Source: Mycobacterium sp. 1554424.7 (GTDB lineage Bacteria; Actinomycetota; Actinomycetes; Mycobacteriales; Mycobacteriaceae). From it: a DNA stretch of 64,000 nt. Each line of letters begins with the position of its first letter. Within the stretch, counting starts at the first letter, position 1. This document shows positions 17,768-25,492 of this stretch, piece by piece. The stretch is taken from positions 42,911-106,910 of the forward strand of contig NZ_LZSE01000120.1 in NCBI RefSeq assembly GCF_001665295.1, in the 5' to 3' direction. The notes under the pieces were generated by a model. It had not been told where the DNA came from, made no database searches, and worked only from the letters and a program-made list of their open reading frames with translations. Position numbers and translations under genes: made by a program.

Positions 17768-18864
17768 CAAGGGCCCCTCTTGGCAAGGCGCGCACCGATT
17801 TCGGTGAGGTAGCGGTCGGGCCTACCCAGAATTTCGCTCCAGCTCAGCAGGCGCTTGAGGTAGAGATGGGCGTCGTGCTCCCAGGTGTAGCCGATGCCGC
17901 CGAACACCTGGATGGCGGTGTCGCCCACGGTCGCCAGTCGCCCCGCGAACGCCTTCGCCCGCAGCGCGGCGAGATGCCGTTCGTCGTCAGCGGCATTGTC
18001 CGCCGCCCACAGCGCGTGGATCACGCCGCTGTGGGCCAGCTCGACGGTCTCGTACATGTCGACGCACAGGTGTTGGACCGCCTGGAACGACCCGATGACC
18101 TGACCGAATTGCTTTCTTACCTTTGCGTATTCGATGGCCAGGTGCATGACCGCCCGCGCGGCGCCCAGTGCGTCGGCGGCGGTGGCGATGAGGACGTCGT
18201 CGACCACGGCCGCAACGTCGTCCGGCGAGGCCGTGGCCAGCCGCTGCGCGGCCGCCCCGTCGAGCTCTACGCGAAAACGCTTGCGGGTCTGGTCGATACT
18301 GCGCTCGGGCGTCACGGCAACCCCGGGCGAGCCGGTTTTCAGCGCGTAAAGCCCGATGCCGGCCGGGTCCTGCGCGAGCACCAGCAAGGTGTCGGCCGCC
18401 GAGGCGTCGGGCACGCCGGCGATCTCGCCCCGCACGCCGATGTCGTCACCGCGTCCGGTCACTGCGACGGCGGTCTGCGGATCCAGGAAGCCGACGGTGG
18501 CGACGGTGCTGCCGACCGCTATCCCGGCTAAAAGCGTTGCACCGCTGGCGCTGTCGGCGATTCGCGTCAGCGCGCGCACCGCGGCCACCGCGCTCGACAG
18601 CCACGGCCCCGGGTGCAGGGCGGCGCCGAGCTCCTCGGCGACCACGCCCGCCTCGACCATCGTCATCCCGGCTCCGCCGTGTTCCTCCGGCACCAGCAGC
18701 CCGGTCACCCCGAGGTCGGTCAAACCGCGCCAGACCGCTTCGTCGACGCCTGTCGGATCGTCGAGCAGCGCGCGCACATGCCCCGAAATGGGCGCCTTTT
18801 CAGCGAGAAAGCGCCGCGTGGTGTCGCGCAGCGCGACCTGCTCGTCGGTGAGTTCGAGGTTCAT
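17767..18864 (-). CDS. acyl-CoA dehydrogenase-family protein, second subunit type
   Basis: FAD-dependent acyl-CoA dehydrogenase homologue of 365 residues (N-terminal helical domain from LTDEQVALRDTTRRFL, middle beta domain, C-terminal helices with VRKQFGQVIGSFQAVQHLCVDM and VFGGIGYTWEHDAHLYLKR). The usual catalytic YEGT segment is absent: the chain reads SEILGRPDRY there. Start ATG at 18864 overlaps the stop of the larger acyl-CoA dehydrogenase (ATGA); a start at 18969 would lie inside that gene. Paired, overlapping genes of this kind encode heterotetrameric enzymes in mycobacterial sterol side-chain degradation, which suggests the two form one enzyme. Confidence 0.85.
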   Translation of the reverse strand: MNLELTDEQVALRDTTRRFLAEKAPISGHVRALLDDPTGVDEAVWRGLTDLGVTGLLVPEEHGGAGMTMVEAGVVAEELGAALHPGPWLSSAVAAVRALTRIADSASGATLLAGIAVGSTVATVGFLDPQTAVAVTGRGDDIGVRGEIAGVPDASAADTLLVLAQDPAGIGLYALKTGSPGVAVTPERSIDQTRKRFRVELDGAAAQRLATASPDDVAAVVDDVLIATAADALGAARAVMHLAIEYAKVRKQFGQVIGSFQAVQHLCVDMYETVELAHSGVIHALWAADNAADDERHLAALRAKAFAGRLATVGDTAIQVFGGIGYTWEHDAHLYLKRLLSWSEILGRPDRYLTEIGARLAKRGP

Positions 18865-20006
18865 TTGCGTGGCAATCCCAGCACGCGCTGCGCGGTGATG
18901 TTCTTGTTGATCTGGGTCGTTCCGCCCGCGATGGTCAGCGAACGCGAGGTGAGCCGGTAGTTCGACCACGGGGCGCTGGTGCCGTGACTGCCGAGCACGT
19001 CGAACGCCAGGGCGGCCATGTCCTGCCCGATCTCACCCCACACCGACTTGGCCAGGCTGGCCGACGCGAACGGGTCGCCGCCGTGCAGCGTGGCGGAGAT
19101 CGACCGCTGGCAGAGCACCTCGAGATACTTGATGCGGACGGCGATTTCGCCGAGGCGCCGCAGTACTACCGGGTCGTCCAGCGCGTCGCCTTGGGCGGCG
19201 AAGTCGTCGACCAGCTCTTCCAACCGCACCTGCATCTCGGCATACAGCCGCGCCGCGCCGGCGCGCTCGTGGCTGAGGGTGGTGGTGGCCACCTGCCAGC
19301 CGGCGTTGAGCGGCCCGAGCAACGCATCGGCGGGAACCCGCACGTCGCGAAAGAACACCTCGGCGAAATCGGTGTCACCGTTGAGCGTTACCAGCGGGCG
19401 CACCTCGATGCCGGGCAGCGACATGTCAACGATGAGGCAGGAGATCCCCTGGTGCTTCGGCGCGTCGGGATCGGTGCGCACGTACAGCTGACACCAGTCC
19501 GCCCGATGGCCGAGCGAGGTCCAGATCTTCTGGCCGTTGACGACGAAGTCGTCGCCGTCGCGCACCGCGCGGGTGCGCAGCGCGGCGAGGTCGGATCCGG
19601 CCTCGGGCTCCGACATTCCCTGGCACCAGATGTCGTCGGCGCGCATCATGCGGGGGAGTAGCGTCTTCTTCTGCTCTTCGGTGCCGTAGTGCATTATCGC
19701 GGGGGCGATGTTGTTCATCCCAATCACGTTGAGCGGCATGGGCGCCCGCGCGCGGGTGGTTTCCTCGGTGTAGACCAGTTGCTCGAGAACCGTCGCGCCG
19801 CGGCCACCGTATTCGCGGGGCCAGGACACGGCGGCCCACCCCGCGTCGGCCATAGTCCGGTTCCAGGCGCGCAGCATTTCGAATGCCGCGTCGTCGCGGC
19901 CGGAGGGGCGTCGGGCGGCGGTCAGCTCATCGGTCAGGTTCGCCGACAGCCAGTCGCGCAGCTCGGTGCGGAACTGTTCCACTTCCGCAGGGTAGGAGAA
20001 GTCCAT
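18861..20006 (-). CDS. acyl-CoA dehydrogenase, first subunit type
   Basis: Acyl-CoA dehydrogenase of 381 residues that should introduce an alpha-beta double bond into an acyl-CoA. Recognisable parts: WPREYGGRGATVLEQLVYTEE, CQGMSEPEAGSDLAALRTRA with NGQKIWTSLGHRADW (FAD and substrate contacts), and the C-terminal TIAGGTTQINKNITAQRVLG. In many family members this last segment carries the catalytic Glu (EGT); here Ala is found, so the base must lie elsewhere, as in other subfamilies. ATG at 20006 fits homologues; an in-frame GTG at 20018 is the alternative. A 14-bp motif copy lies just upstream. Confidence 0.87.
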   Translation of the reverse strand: MDFSYPAEVEQFRTELRDWLSANLTDELTAARRPSGRDDAAFEMLRAWNRTMADAGWAAVSWPREYGGRGATVLEQLVYTEETTRARAPMPLNVIGMNNIAPAIMHYGTEEQKKTLLPRMMRADDIWCQGMSEPEAGSDLAALRTRAVRDGDDFVVNGQKIWTSLGHRADWCQLYVRTDPDAPKHQGISCLIVDMSLPGIEVRPLVTLNGDTDFAEVFFRDVRVPADALLGPLNAGWQVATTTLSHERAGAARLYAEMQVRLEELVDDFAAQGDALDDPVVLRRLGEIAVRIKYLEVLCQRSISATLHGGDPFASASLAKSVWGEIGQDMAALAFDVLGSHGTSAPWSNYRLTSRSLTIAGGTTQINKNITAQRVLGLPRK

Positions 20007-20026
20007 TTTTCCGGACACTACGTTGG

Positions 20027-20040
20027 AGCAGATATTAGGT
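20027..20040 (+). promoter_or_regulatory. 14-bp motif copy C (AGCAGATATTAGGT)
   Basis: Motif copy between the SnoaL-like gene and the acyl-CoA dehydrogenase pair, 20 bp before the latter's ATG. On the minus strand its core reads TAATAT, which may also serve as a -10 box, so binding would block transcription. Confidence 0.55.
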
Positions 20041-20573
20041 CAACTACGCGATGCCGCGAGCGGACGGTCGTATGAGGGATCCGTCGGACCGTGGCGGGGG
20101 ATCCGCGCCCCCGGCACCATCGCGATGGCTTCCTCGGTGAGCAGCGACTGTGATTCCTCCATGAATTCGACGAGGCAAACGCGGTCGACGATCGCCCAGC
20201 GGCCGTCGCGCCGCTCCAGGCGATCCACGTAACGACCGCCCGAGATCGTCAGGTGATTCGCCGGCTCGCGGTCGGTCCCGATGAACAAGTAGTAAGTTTC
20301 GGCGTGCGCTTCGTCGCCGTCGATGTCGGCGGTGTGATTTGTCAGATAGTGCTGGTATCGCGTCTGGTTGCTGTGAAACGCGAGCGCCCAGTCGATGAAG
20401 TCGTCTACGTCACCGACGAATCCGACGTGGTCGTCGACGGCGCCGTCGTGGTAGGCCGACCGCAATAGCGCGCGGTCCTGCCGGTCGATGCCTCGCGCAT
20501 ACCGCTGCATGCAGTCGAAAATCTCCGCCCGGTCGGTGAGACGCCTGACCTGGTCTCGCAAGTCATCCTCCAC
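20040..20573 (-). CDS. SnoaL-like (NTF2-fold) protein
   Basis: NTF2-fold protein of 177 residues of the SnoaL_4 type: DRAEIFDCMQRYARGIDRQDRALLRSAYHDGAVDDH is characteristic (seen at about residues 15-50), then a sheet ending GRWAIVDRVCLVEF. Such proteins act as isomerases, hydratases or dehydratases, or as ring-hydroxylase small-subunit relatives. The GTG start at 20573 is two bases after the stop of the SDR upstream, so it belongs to that transcript. Catalytic role unknown. Confidence 0.78.
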   Translation of the reverse strand: MEDDLRDQVRRLTDRAEIFDCMQRYARGIDRQDRALLRSAYHDGAVDDHVGFVGDVDDFIDWALAFHSNQTRYQHYLTNHTADIDGDEAHAETYYLFIGTDREPANHLTISGGRYVDRLERRDGRWAIVDRVCLVEFMEESQSLLTEEAIAMVPGARIPRHGPTDPSYDRPLAASRS

Positions 20574-20575
20574 GG

Positions 20576-21559
20576 TCAGTCCCCTCGGGGTTCGGGAAAT
20601 GCGACTTCAGCGTTGTCCGGCATCGCGCTGATGCCGCGTCGCTCACAGACTTCCAGAACCTCGTCGACGATCGACGTGGGCACCATGAATTTCTCCGTGG
20701 ACGACATCTGCTCGAGATGCGCCTCGATGTCTTCGGCCGTCGGCTGGCTCTCGGCGTCCGCGAGCCAGCCTTCGCTCAGGCCGACGAACACCCGCGCGTA
20801 GCGGCCTGCGGCGGCCGAATAGTTGCGGTGGGTGAACGTACAGGCGGTGCTGGCGAGGAAGGTCACTAGCGGTACGACGAGTTCGGGCCGAATGGCGCGC
20901 ATGAAGCCGGATTCGGCGAGGAACTTGTCGTCGCCGACCGTCTCGGTGACCATGCGCGAGAATCCGGTGGGCATAACGGAATTGGCGAGGATTCCGTGCG
21001 CTTCGCCTTCGATCGCGATCACGTTGGTCAGCCCGACCAGCCCGGCCTTGGCCGCCGCGTAGTGGGCCTCCATCGGCTGACCGAAGATTCCGGCGGAGGA
21101 CGAGATGAACACGAATCTTCCGCCGCCGCCTTTCTTCATCACCCGATACGCGGGCTGCGACAGATAGAAGCCGCCGTCCAGATGCACGCGCAGCATGCGC
21201 GTCCAGTCTTCGGGCGAGAGGTCTTCGAATGGCACGTGGGCGAAAATTCCCGCGTTGCTCACCACCGCGTCGAGCCGCCCGAACGCGCCCGCGGCCGCGT
21301 CGACGATTGCTTGCCCGCCTTCGGGACTGTCGACCGAGTCATAGGAGGCAATCGCCGTGCCGCCCGCCTTGGTGATCTCGTCGACGACTTCGTCGGCGAC
21401 GCGAGAGTCGGCGGCCTCATCTGGGAGGCCGCGCATTCCGCAGCCGAGGTCGTTGACCACAACCGCGGCGCCCCGGCGTGCCAGGTCCAGCGCGTACAGC
21501 CGGCCGAGGCCGCGGCCGGCGCCGGTGACCACTGCTACCCGGTCGGTGAAGTCAATCAT
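20576..21559 (-). CDS. SDR, 3-hydroxyacyl-CoA dehydrogenase-like
   Basis: SDR of 327 residues. Motifs: TGAGRGLGR (residues 12-20), VVNDLG near residue 37, NAG at 102-104, and catalytic Tyr167/Lys171 (HYAAAKAG). The NDLG element, together with the long C-terminal region after residue 250, is typical of the 17-beta-HSD4/peroxisomal multifunctional-enzyme type, which oxidises 3-hydroxyacyl-CoA thioesters. Start ATG at 21559 rather than 21586 because the shorter form begins at the conserved IDFTDRVAVVTG. First gene of the minus-strand operon; divergent from the VWA gene with a motif copy between them. Confidence 0.85.
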   Translation of the reverse strand: MIDFTDRVAVVTGAGRGLGRLYALDLARRGAAVVVNDLGCGMRGLPDEAADSRVADEVVDEITKAGGTAIASYDSVDSPEGGQAIVDAAAGAFGRLDAVVSNAGIFAHVPFEDLSPEDWTRMLRVHLDGGFYLSQPAYRVMKKGGGGRFVFISSSAGIFGQPMEAHYAAAKAGLVGLTNVIAIEGEAHGILANSVMPTGFSRMVTETVGDDKFLAESGFMRAIRPELVVPLVTFLASTACTFTHRNYSAAAGRYARVFVGLSEGWLADAESQPTAEDIEAHLEQMSSTEKFMVPTSIVDEVLEVCERRGISAMPDNAEVAFPEPRGD

Positions 21560-21631
21560 GCTGCGCTCCTTGGCAACTACAGCCAACCCGCTCGCGTGAT
21601 TGACCGCGGGTGGAACCGGACCCTACGCTGG

Positions 21632-21645
21632 AACAGATATTTGGT
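21632..21645 (+). promoter_or_regulatory. 14-bp motif copy D (AACAGATATTTGGT)
   Basis: Exact match to the consensus, in the 114-bp space between the divergent SDR and VWA genes. One bound repressor here could control both directions. Confidence 0.62.
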
Positions 21646-21673
21646 CAAACACACCGTGGTGATTCGGAGGTCG

Positions 21674-23410
21674 ATGGCAATCGACGCGCCTGGCGACCGG
21701 CTGCATGCCCTCGGCATGTTCGCCTCCGCACTCGCGGGGCGACCGGTCGCGGTCGCCGACCTGCAGCCCGGTGAACCCCCGTGGACCGACGGCCAGACCA
21801 TCTACGTCGATACCGCCGCGCATGTGACTCTCACGGCGATCGCCGTCCAGGCCTCGATGATCGCGGCGGGCAGCCTCGAGCCGGACCTCGTGCGTGCCCT
21901 GGTTCGCCGGCCCCGCTTGGCCAGGCGCTACCTCGCGGTCGAGGGTCACCGCGCGCTGGTGGCCAACCGCGACCTGCTGCCCGGCACCTTGGCGTCGGTG
22001 GGCAACCGCGACATCGCGAGCCGCAGCGACGCTCCGGCCGCATCGCTGCGGATTGCCGAGGGACGGGAAGCAATCGACGGCCCCGCGCCGCAGTTCGGCG
22101 TGATCCGCGCGACCAAGGTGCTGGCGGCGTGCTCGCGAACGGCCAAACAGGAAGATGCGAACCCGCAACATGTCCCGCGAAGCCGGGCGCGGGAACTGGA
22201 GGAGCTGGACGACGCGCAGATCGACGATTCCGACGACCCGGATGTGTTCACCAGCCCCGTCGGCGGGGGCGGCTTCATCGGCAAGTGGCTGAAGAAGATG
22301 CTGTCGTCCGCGCGTAAGACCGGCAGCGGCGGTGGACCGCCCGGCGCGGATAGCCCGACGCATCGCACCAACTCGGCGAAGCGCGGCTCGCACGCCGTGA
22401 TGTCGCTGGCGCCGGCCTCCAGCGAGGACATCAACGACGACGAGGCCAAAGACGGCACGGACGGCGTGAGGTATCCCGAATGGGACGCCACGCGCAAGAG
22501 CTACCGGCCCGCGTGGTGCACGGTGCGCGAGGTCGAGCCGACGGTCAAGGCGTCGGCGACCCAGGCGATGGACGACGCCATCGGTGTGCGGCGTCCCCTG
22601 TCGCGGCTCGGGATGGGTCTGCACCGCCGCCACCGCCAGTCGCAGGGCGACGACATCGACATCGACGCGGCGGTGGAGGCCCGCGTGGAGGTGCGCGCGG
22701 GGTCGGTGCCCGACGAGGCGGTCTACCTCGACAGCTTGCGCCGCCGGCGCGACCTGTCGGTGCTGCTCCTGCTGGATGTGTCGGGGTCGGCAGCGGAGCC
22801 CGGAACGGTCGGGCGGACGGTGCACGAGCAACAGCGTGCGGCGGTCGCCAACCTTGCCGTTGCATTGCACGACCTGGGCGACCGAGTTGCGCTGTACGCC
22901 TATTACTCGCAGGGCCGGCGCGCGGTGAGCATGGTACCCGTCAAACGATTCGACGACCACCTCGACTCCCTGGTGATGAGGCGGCTGAAGAGCCTGGAAC
23001 CGGGTGCGTACTCCCGCCTCGGCGCGGCCATCCGCCACGGCTCTTCGGTCCTGGAGGCGCGGGGAGGCACGTCCCGCCGGCTGCTGGTGGTGCTGTCGGA
23101 CGGGCTCGCCTACGACCACGGATACGAGCGCCCCTACGGCGCCGCCGACGCGCGCCGCGCCCTGACCGAGGCCCGCCGTCGCGGCACCGGCTGCGTTTGC
23201 CTGACCATTGGCACGGGCACCTCCGAAGACCATGTGCGATCGCTGCGCAGGGTCTTCGGCAGTACCGCGCACGCGACGATCGCGCGCCCGGATCAGCTCG
23301 CCGGTGTCATCGGACCGCTGTTCCGGTCCGCGCTGCGCTCGGCCGAGGTCCGCCGCCGAACGGCCGCGAGCCCCCGCCGGTTCGTTGAAACAAACATCTG
23401 TTCCGGTTAG
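21674..23410 (+). CDS. VWA-domain protein, NorD/CbbO-like
   Basis: Protein of 578 residues with an acidic, poorly ordered middle (residues 150-260) and a C-terminal von Willebrand A domain. The metal-ion-dependent adhesion site is LLLLDVSGS (Asp368, Ser370, Ser372), with a later LLVVLSDGLAYD strand. NorD and CbbO proteins of this shape work with a MoxR-type AAA+ ATPase to insert cofactors or remodel a metal enzyme; the ATPase gene follows directly. ATG at 21674 is used, since a longer open frame back to 20996 crosses the SDR gene and the promoter. The client protein is unknown; an enzyme of this cluster is a fair guess. Confidence 0.83.
   Translation: MAIDAPGDRLHALGMFASALAGRPVAVADLQPGEPPWTDGQTIYVDTAAHVTLTAIAVQASMIAAGSLEPDLVRALVRRPRLARRYLAVEGHRALVANRDLLPGTLASVGNRDIASRSDAPAASLRIAEGREAIDGPAPQFGVIRATKVLAACSRTAKQEDANPQHVPRSRARELEELDDAQIDDSDDPDVFTSPVGGGGFIGKWLKKMLSSARKTGSGGGPPGADSPTHRTNSAKRGSHAVMSLAPASSEDINDDEAKDGTDGVRYPEWDATRKSYRPAWCTVREVEPTVKASATQAMDDAIGVRRPLSRLGMGLHRRHRQSQGDDIDIDAAVEARVEVRAGSVPDEAVYLDSLRRRRDLSVLLLLDVSGSAAEPGTVGRTVHEQQRAAVANLAVALHDLGDRVALYAYYSQGRRAVSMVPVKRFDDHLDSLVMRRLKSLEPGAYSRLGAAIRHGSSVLEARGGTSRRLLVVLSDGLAYDHGYERPYGAADARRALTEARRRGTGCVCLTIGTGTSEDHVRSLRRVFGSTAHATIARPDQLAGVIGPLFRSALRSAEVRRRTAASPRRFVETNICSG
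23389..23402 (-). promoter_or_regulatory. 14-bp motif copy E (AACAGATGTTTGTT)
   Basis: Weaker copy on the minus strand inside the last codons of the VWA gene, 36 bp before the AAA+ gene. Its end reads GTT instead of GGT. It may be fortuitous because it overlaps coding sequence. Confidence 0.35.
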
Positions 23411-23438
23411 GCTCCACTCAACTGGGAGAAGGGAAGCT

Positions 23439-24290
23439 ATGGCGAACGAGTCCGGGGTCACTTACCGGAACGGCGCGATCCCCGAGGTGGAGATGGTGCG
23501 GCCTTACTACAAGGCGATCGGCGGCGAAGAGGCCGTCTTCAAGGCGGCGTACCGCCAGGGCCTGTCACTTCTCCTGAAGGGCCCGACGGGCTGCGGCAAG
23601 ACGCGATTCGTCGAGGCGATGGCGTACGACCTCGGCCGGCCGCTGATCACGGTCGCCTGTCATGACGACCTCACCACCGCGGACCTCGTCGGTCGCTACC
23701 TGTTGCAGGGCGACGAGACCGTCTGGGTGGACGGGCCGCTGACCCGCGCGGTGCGCGAGGGGGCCATCTGCTATCTCGACGAGGTGGTGGAGGCCCGGCA
23801 GGACACCACCGTGGTGCTGCATCCACTCGCCGATCACCGCCGCCAGCTTCCGATCGAGCGGCTCGGGGTCACGCTGGACGCGGCGCCCGGGTTCGGCCTG
23901 GTGGTGTCCTACAACCCCGGCTATCAAAGCGTGCTCAAGGACCTCAAAGACTCGACACGCCAGCGAATGGTCGCCATCGAATTCGGCTTTCCCGCAGCCG
24001 ATGTCGAGGAGTCGATCATTGCGCACGAGGCCGGCGTGGACGCTGCCACCGCGGCCGAGCTGGTGCGTTTCGGACAGGCCATCCGCCGGCTGGAGACCGG
24101 TGGGCTGCGCGAGGTGGCGTCGACGCGGGTGCTGATCGCGGCGGCCAGGCTGGTGGCAGAGGGCCTGACGATGCGGGAGGCGGCGCGGGCCGCGATCGCC
24201 GGGCCGCTCACCGACGACGTCGCAGTGGGGCAGGGACTGGGCGAGATGATCGACATCTATCTGGGCGGACCCGATGGGTCCGATGATTGA
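23439..24290 (+). CDS. MoxR-family AAA+ ATPase, NorQ/CbbQ-like
   Basis: AAA+ ATPase of 283 residues. Walker A is GPTGCGKT (48-55), Walker B is CYLDE (Asp114, Glu115), and ASTRVLIAAARL is the sensor-2 region. The compact size and the sequence around HDDLTTADLVGRYLL match the NorQ/CbbQ/GvpN branch. It should form a ring that, with the VWA protein encoded just upstream, activates a partner enzyme. GGGAGAAGGG lies a few bases before the ATG at 23439; an in-frame start at 23208 would fall inside the VWA gene. Confidence 0.87.
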   Translation: MANESGVTYRNGAIPEVEMVRPYYKAIGGEEAVFKAAYRQGLSLLLKGPTGCGKTRFVEAMAYDLGRPLITVACHDDLTTADLVGRYLLQGDETVWVDGPLTRAVREGAICYLDEVVEARQDTTVVLHPLADHRRQLPIERLGVTLDAAPGFGLVVSYNPGYQSVLKDLKDSTRQRMVAIEFGFPAADVEESIIAHEAGVDAATAAELVRFGQAIRRLETGGLREVASTRVLIAAARLVAEGLTMREAARAAIAGPLTDDVAVGQGLGEMIDIYLGGPDGSDD

Positions 24291-24318
24291 CGCTGCAGGG
24301 CCCCACCGCTAGGGTCAG

Positions 24319-24332
24319 AACAAATATTAGGT
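24319..24332 (+). promoter_or_regulatory. 14-bp motif copy F (AACAAATATTAGGT)
   Basis: Consensus match in the 80-bp gap before the substrate-binding-fold gene, 39 bp from its start. It marks the promoter of the 24.4-28.8 kb operon. Confidence 0.6.
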
Positions 24333-24370
24333 TTGCGATCGCGCCGTGAGTTTGTCGCCCGGGAGGTCAG

Positions 24371-25489
24371 ATGTCCTACGAAAGCAGCGCGGAACCGATC
24401 AAGGTCGGCTACCTGATGGACTTCACCCTGCCGCCGGGATTCCCGGAAGAATTGTTGGCGAGTTTCACGCGGTGCTTCGACCTCGTCTTCGAAGAAGCGC
24501 GTGAGCAGGGTCTGATCGATCGCCCGGTGCAGATGATCTACCGCGAGGTGGAGGGCTTGCCCAAAGGTTCGGTCAAGGCGGTGATCGACGCCTTCGGGGA
24601 GCTTGTCGACGAGGGCTGCCTAGTAGTGTTCGGCCCGAACATCACCGACAATTGCGTGCCCACGCGCGAGGCGATCGAGGAGCGGTTCAAGGTCCCCGCG
24701 ATCAGTGTCACCGGTACCGACGACTGGCTGGGTGAATGGACGTTCGCCTTCCCGCAGGGCTCGATGACCGACGAGCCGATCTTCATCACCGACCTCGTCG
24801 CCAAGCGCGGGCTCACGGAGATCGGGGTCCTGGTCGAGCAGAGCCTGATCGGCGAGAGCTATCTCAAGAATTTGCGAAGCGCGTGCCGGCGCAAGGGAAT
24901 TCGGATCGTCGCGGAGGCGTCGATCGCGCAGACCGCTCAGGACATCGACGAGGCCGTGCGCACCCTGCACGACGCGAAGGCCGAGGCGATCGTGCATCTG
25001 GGTTTCGGCTTCGGCATTGTGTTCATCAACCCGGCGCTGCAGGCCGTCGATTGGGACCCGCCACGCTTCGCGACCACGGCCTTCCAGAACGCCTGGGTGA
25101 ACCCGATCATGTGGCAAGCGTTCATGGGCTGGGTCGGCGTCGACCAGTACGACGAGGAGAACCGGATCGGCCAGGAGTTTCTTGACCGTTACGCCGAGAA
25201 GTACGACGGCAGCCGTCCCGAATATTGCGTATCGGTGGTCAACCATGATGTCGCCGCCACACTCGTGCGTGCCTTTTCCGACGCGCACCCGCTCAGCCCG
25301 CGCGGCGTCAAGGAGGCGCTGGAGCGGGTGAAGATGATGCCCGCCGCCTCGGGCGCGCCCGGCACCCGGGTCTCCTTCGGCAAGTGGACCCGGCGCGCAT
25401 GGATGGGCGCCGGCTACCTGGTGGCGCGGACCCTCGACGCCGACGGCACCAACTCGCACCTGGTCGATCGCTTCGGAGAGGACGGCTGA
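24371..25489 (+). CDS. type I substrate-binding-fold protein without signal peptide
   Basis: Protein of 372 residues resembling the leucine/branched-chain amino-acid binding proteins of ABC transporters (KVGYLMDFTLPPGFPEE at the start, LVVFGPNITDNC, VPAISVTGTDD, then a second lobe). No signal peptide or lipobox is present, and no permease or ATPase genes are nearby. It should therefore stay in the cytoplasm, perhaps as a ligand sensor, as AmiC does, or as a lipid or substrate carrier. The next gene starts three bases after its stop. Function is open. Confidence 0.75.
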   Translation: MSYESSAEPIKVGYLMDFTLPPGFPEELLASFTRCFDLVFEEAREQGLIDRPVQMIYREVEGLPKGSVKAVIDAFGELVDEGCLVVFGPNITDNCVPTREAIEERFKVPAISVTGTDDWLGEWTFAFPQGSMTDEPIFITDLVAKRGLTEIGVLVEQSLIGESYLKNLRSACRRKGIRIVAEASIAQTAQDIDEAVRTLHDAKAEAIVHLGFGFGIVFINPALQAVDWDPPRFATTAFQNAWVNPIMWQAFMGWVGVDQYDEENRIGQEFLDRYAEKYDGSRPEYCVSVVNHDVAATLVRAFSDAHPLSPRGVKEALERVKMMPAASGAPGTRVSFGKWTRRAWMGAGYLVARTLDADGTNSHLVDRFGEDG

Positions 25490-25492
25490 CTC

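Noticed and set aside
21623-23461. A 612-codon minus-strand open frame
   Set aside because: Entirely opposite the VWA gene, which has a clear MIDAS motif; the composition is that of a shadow.
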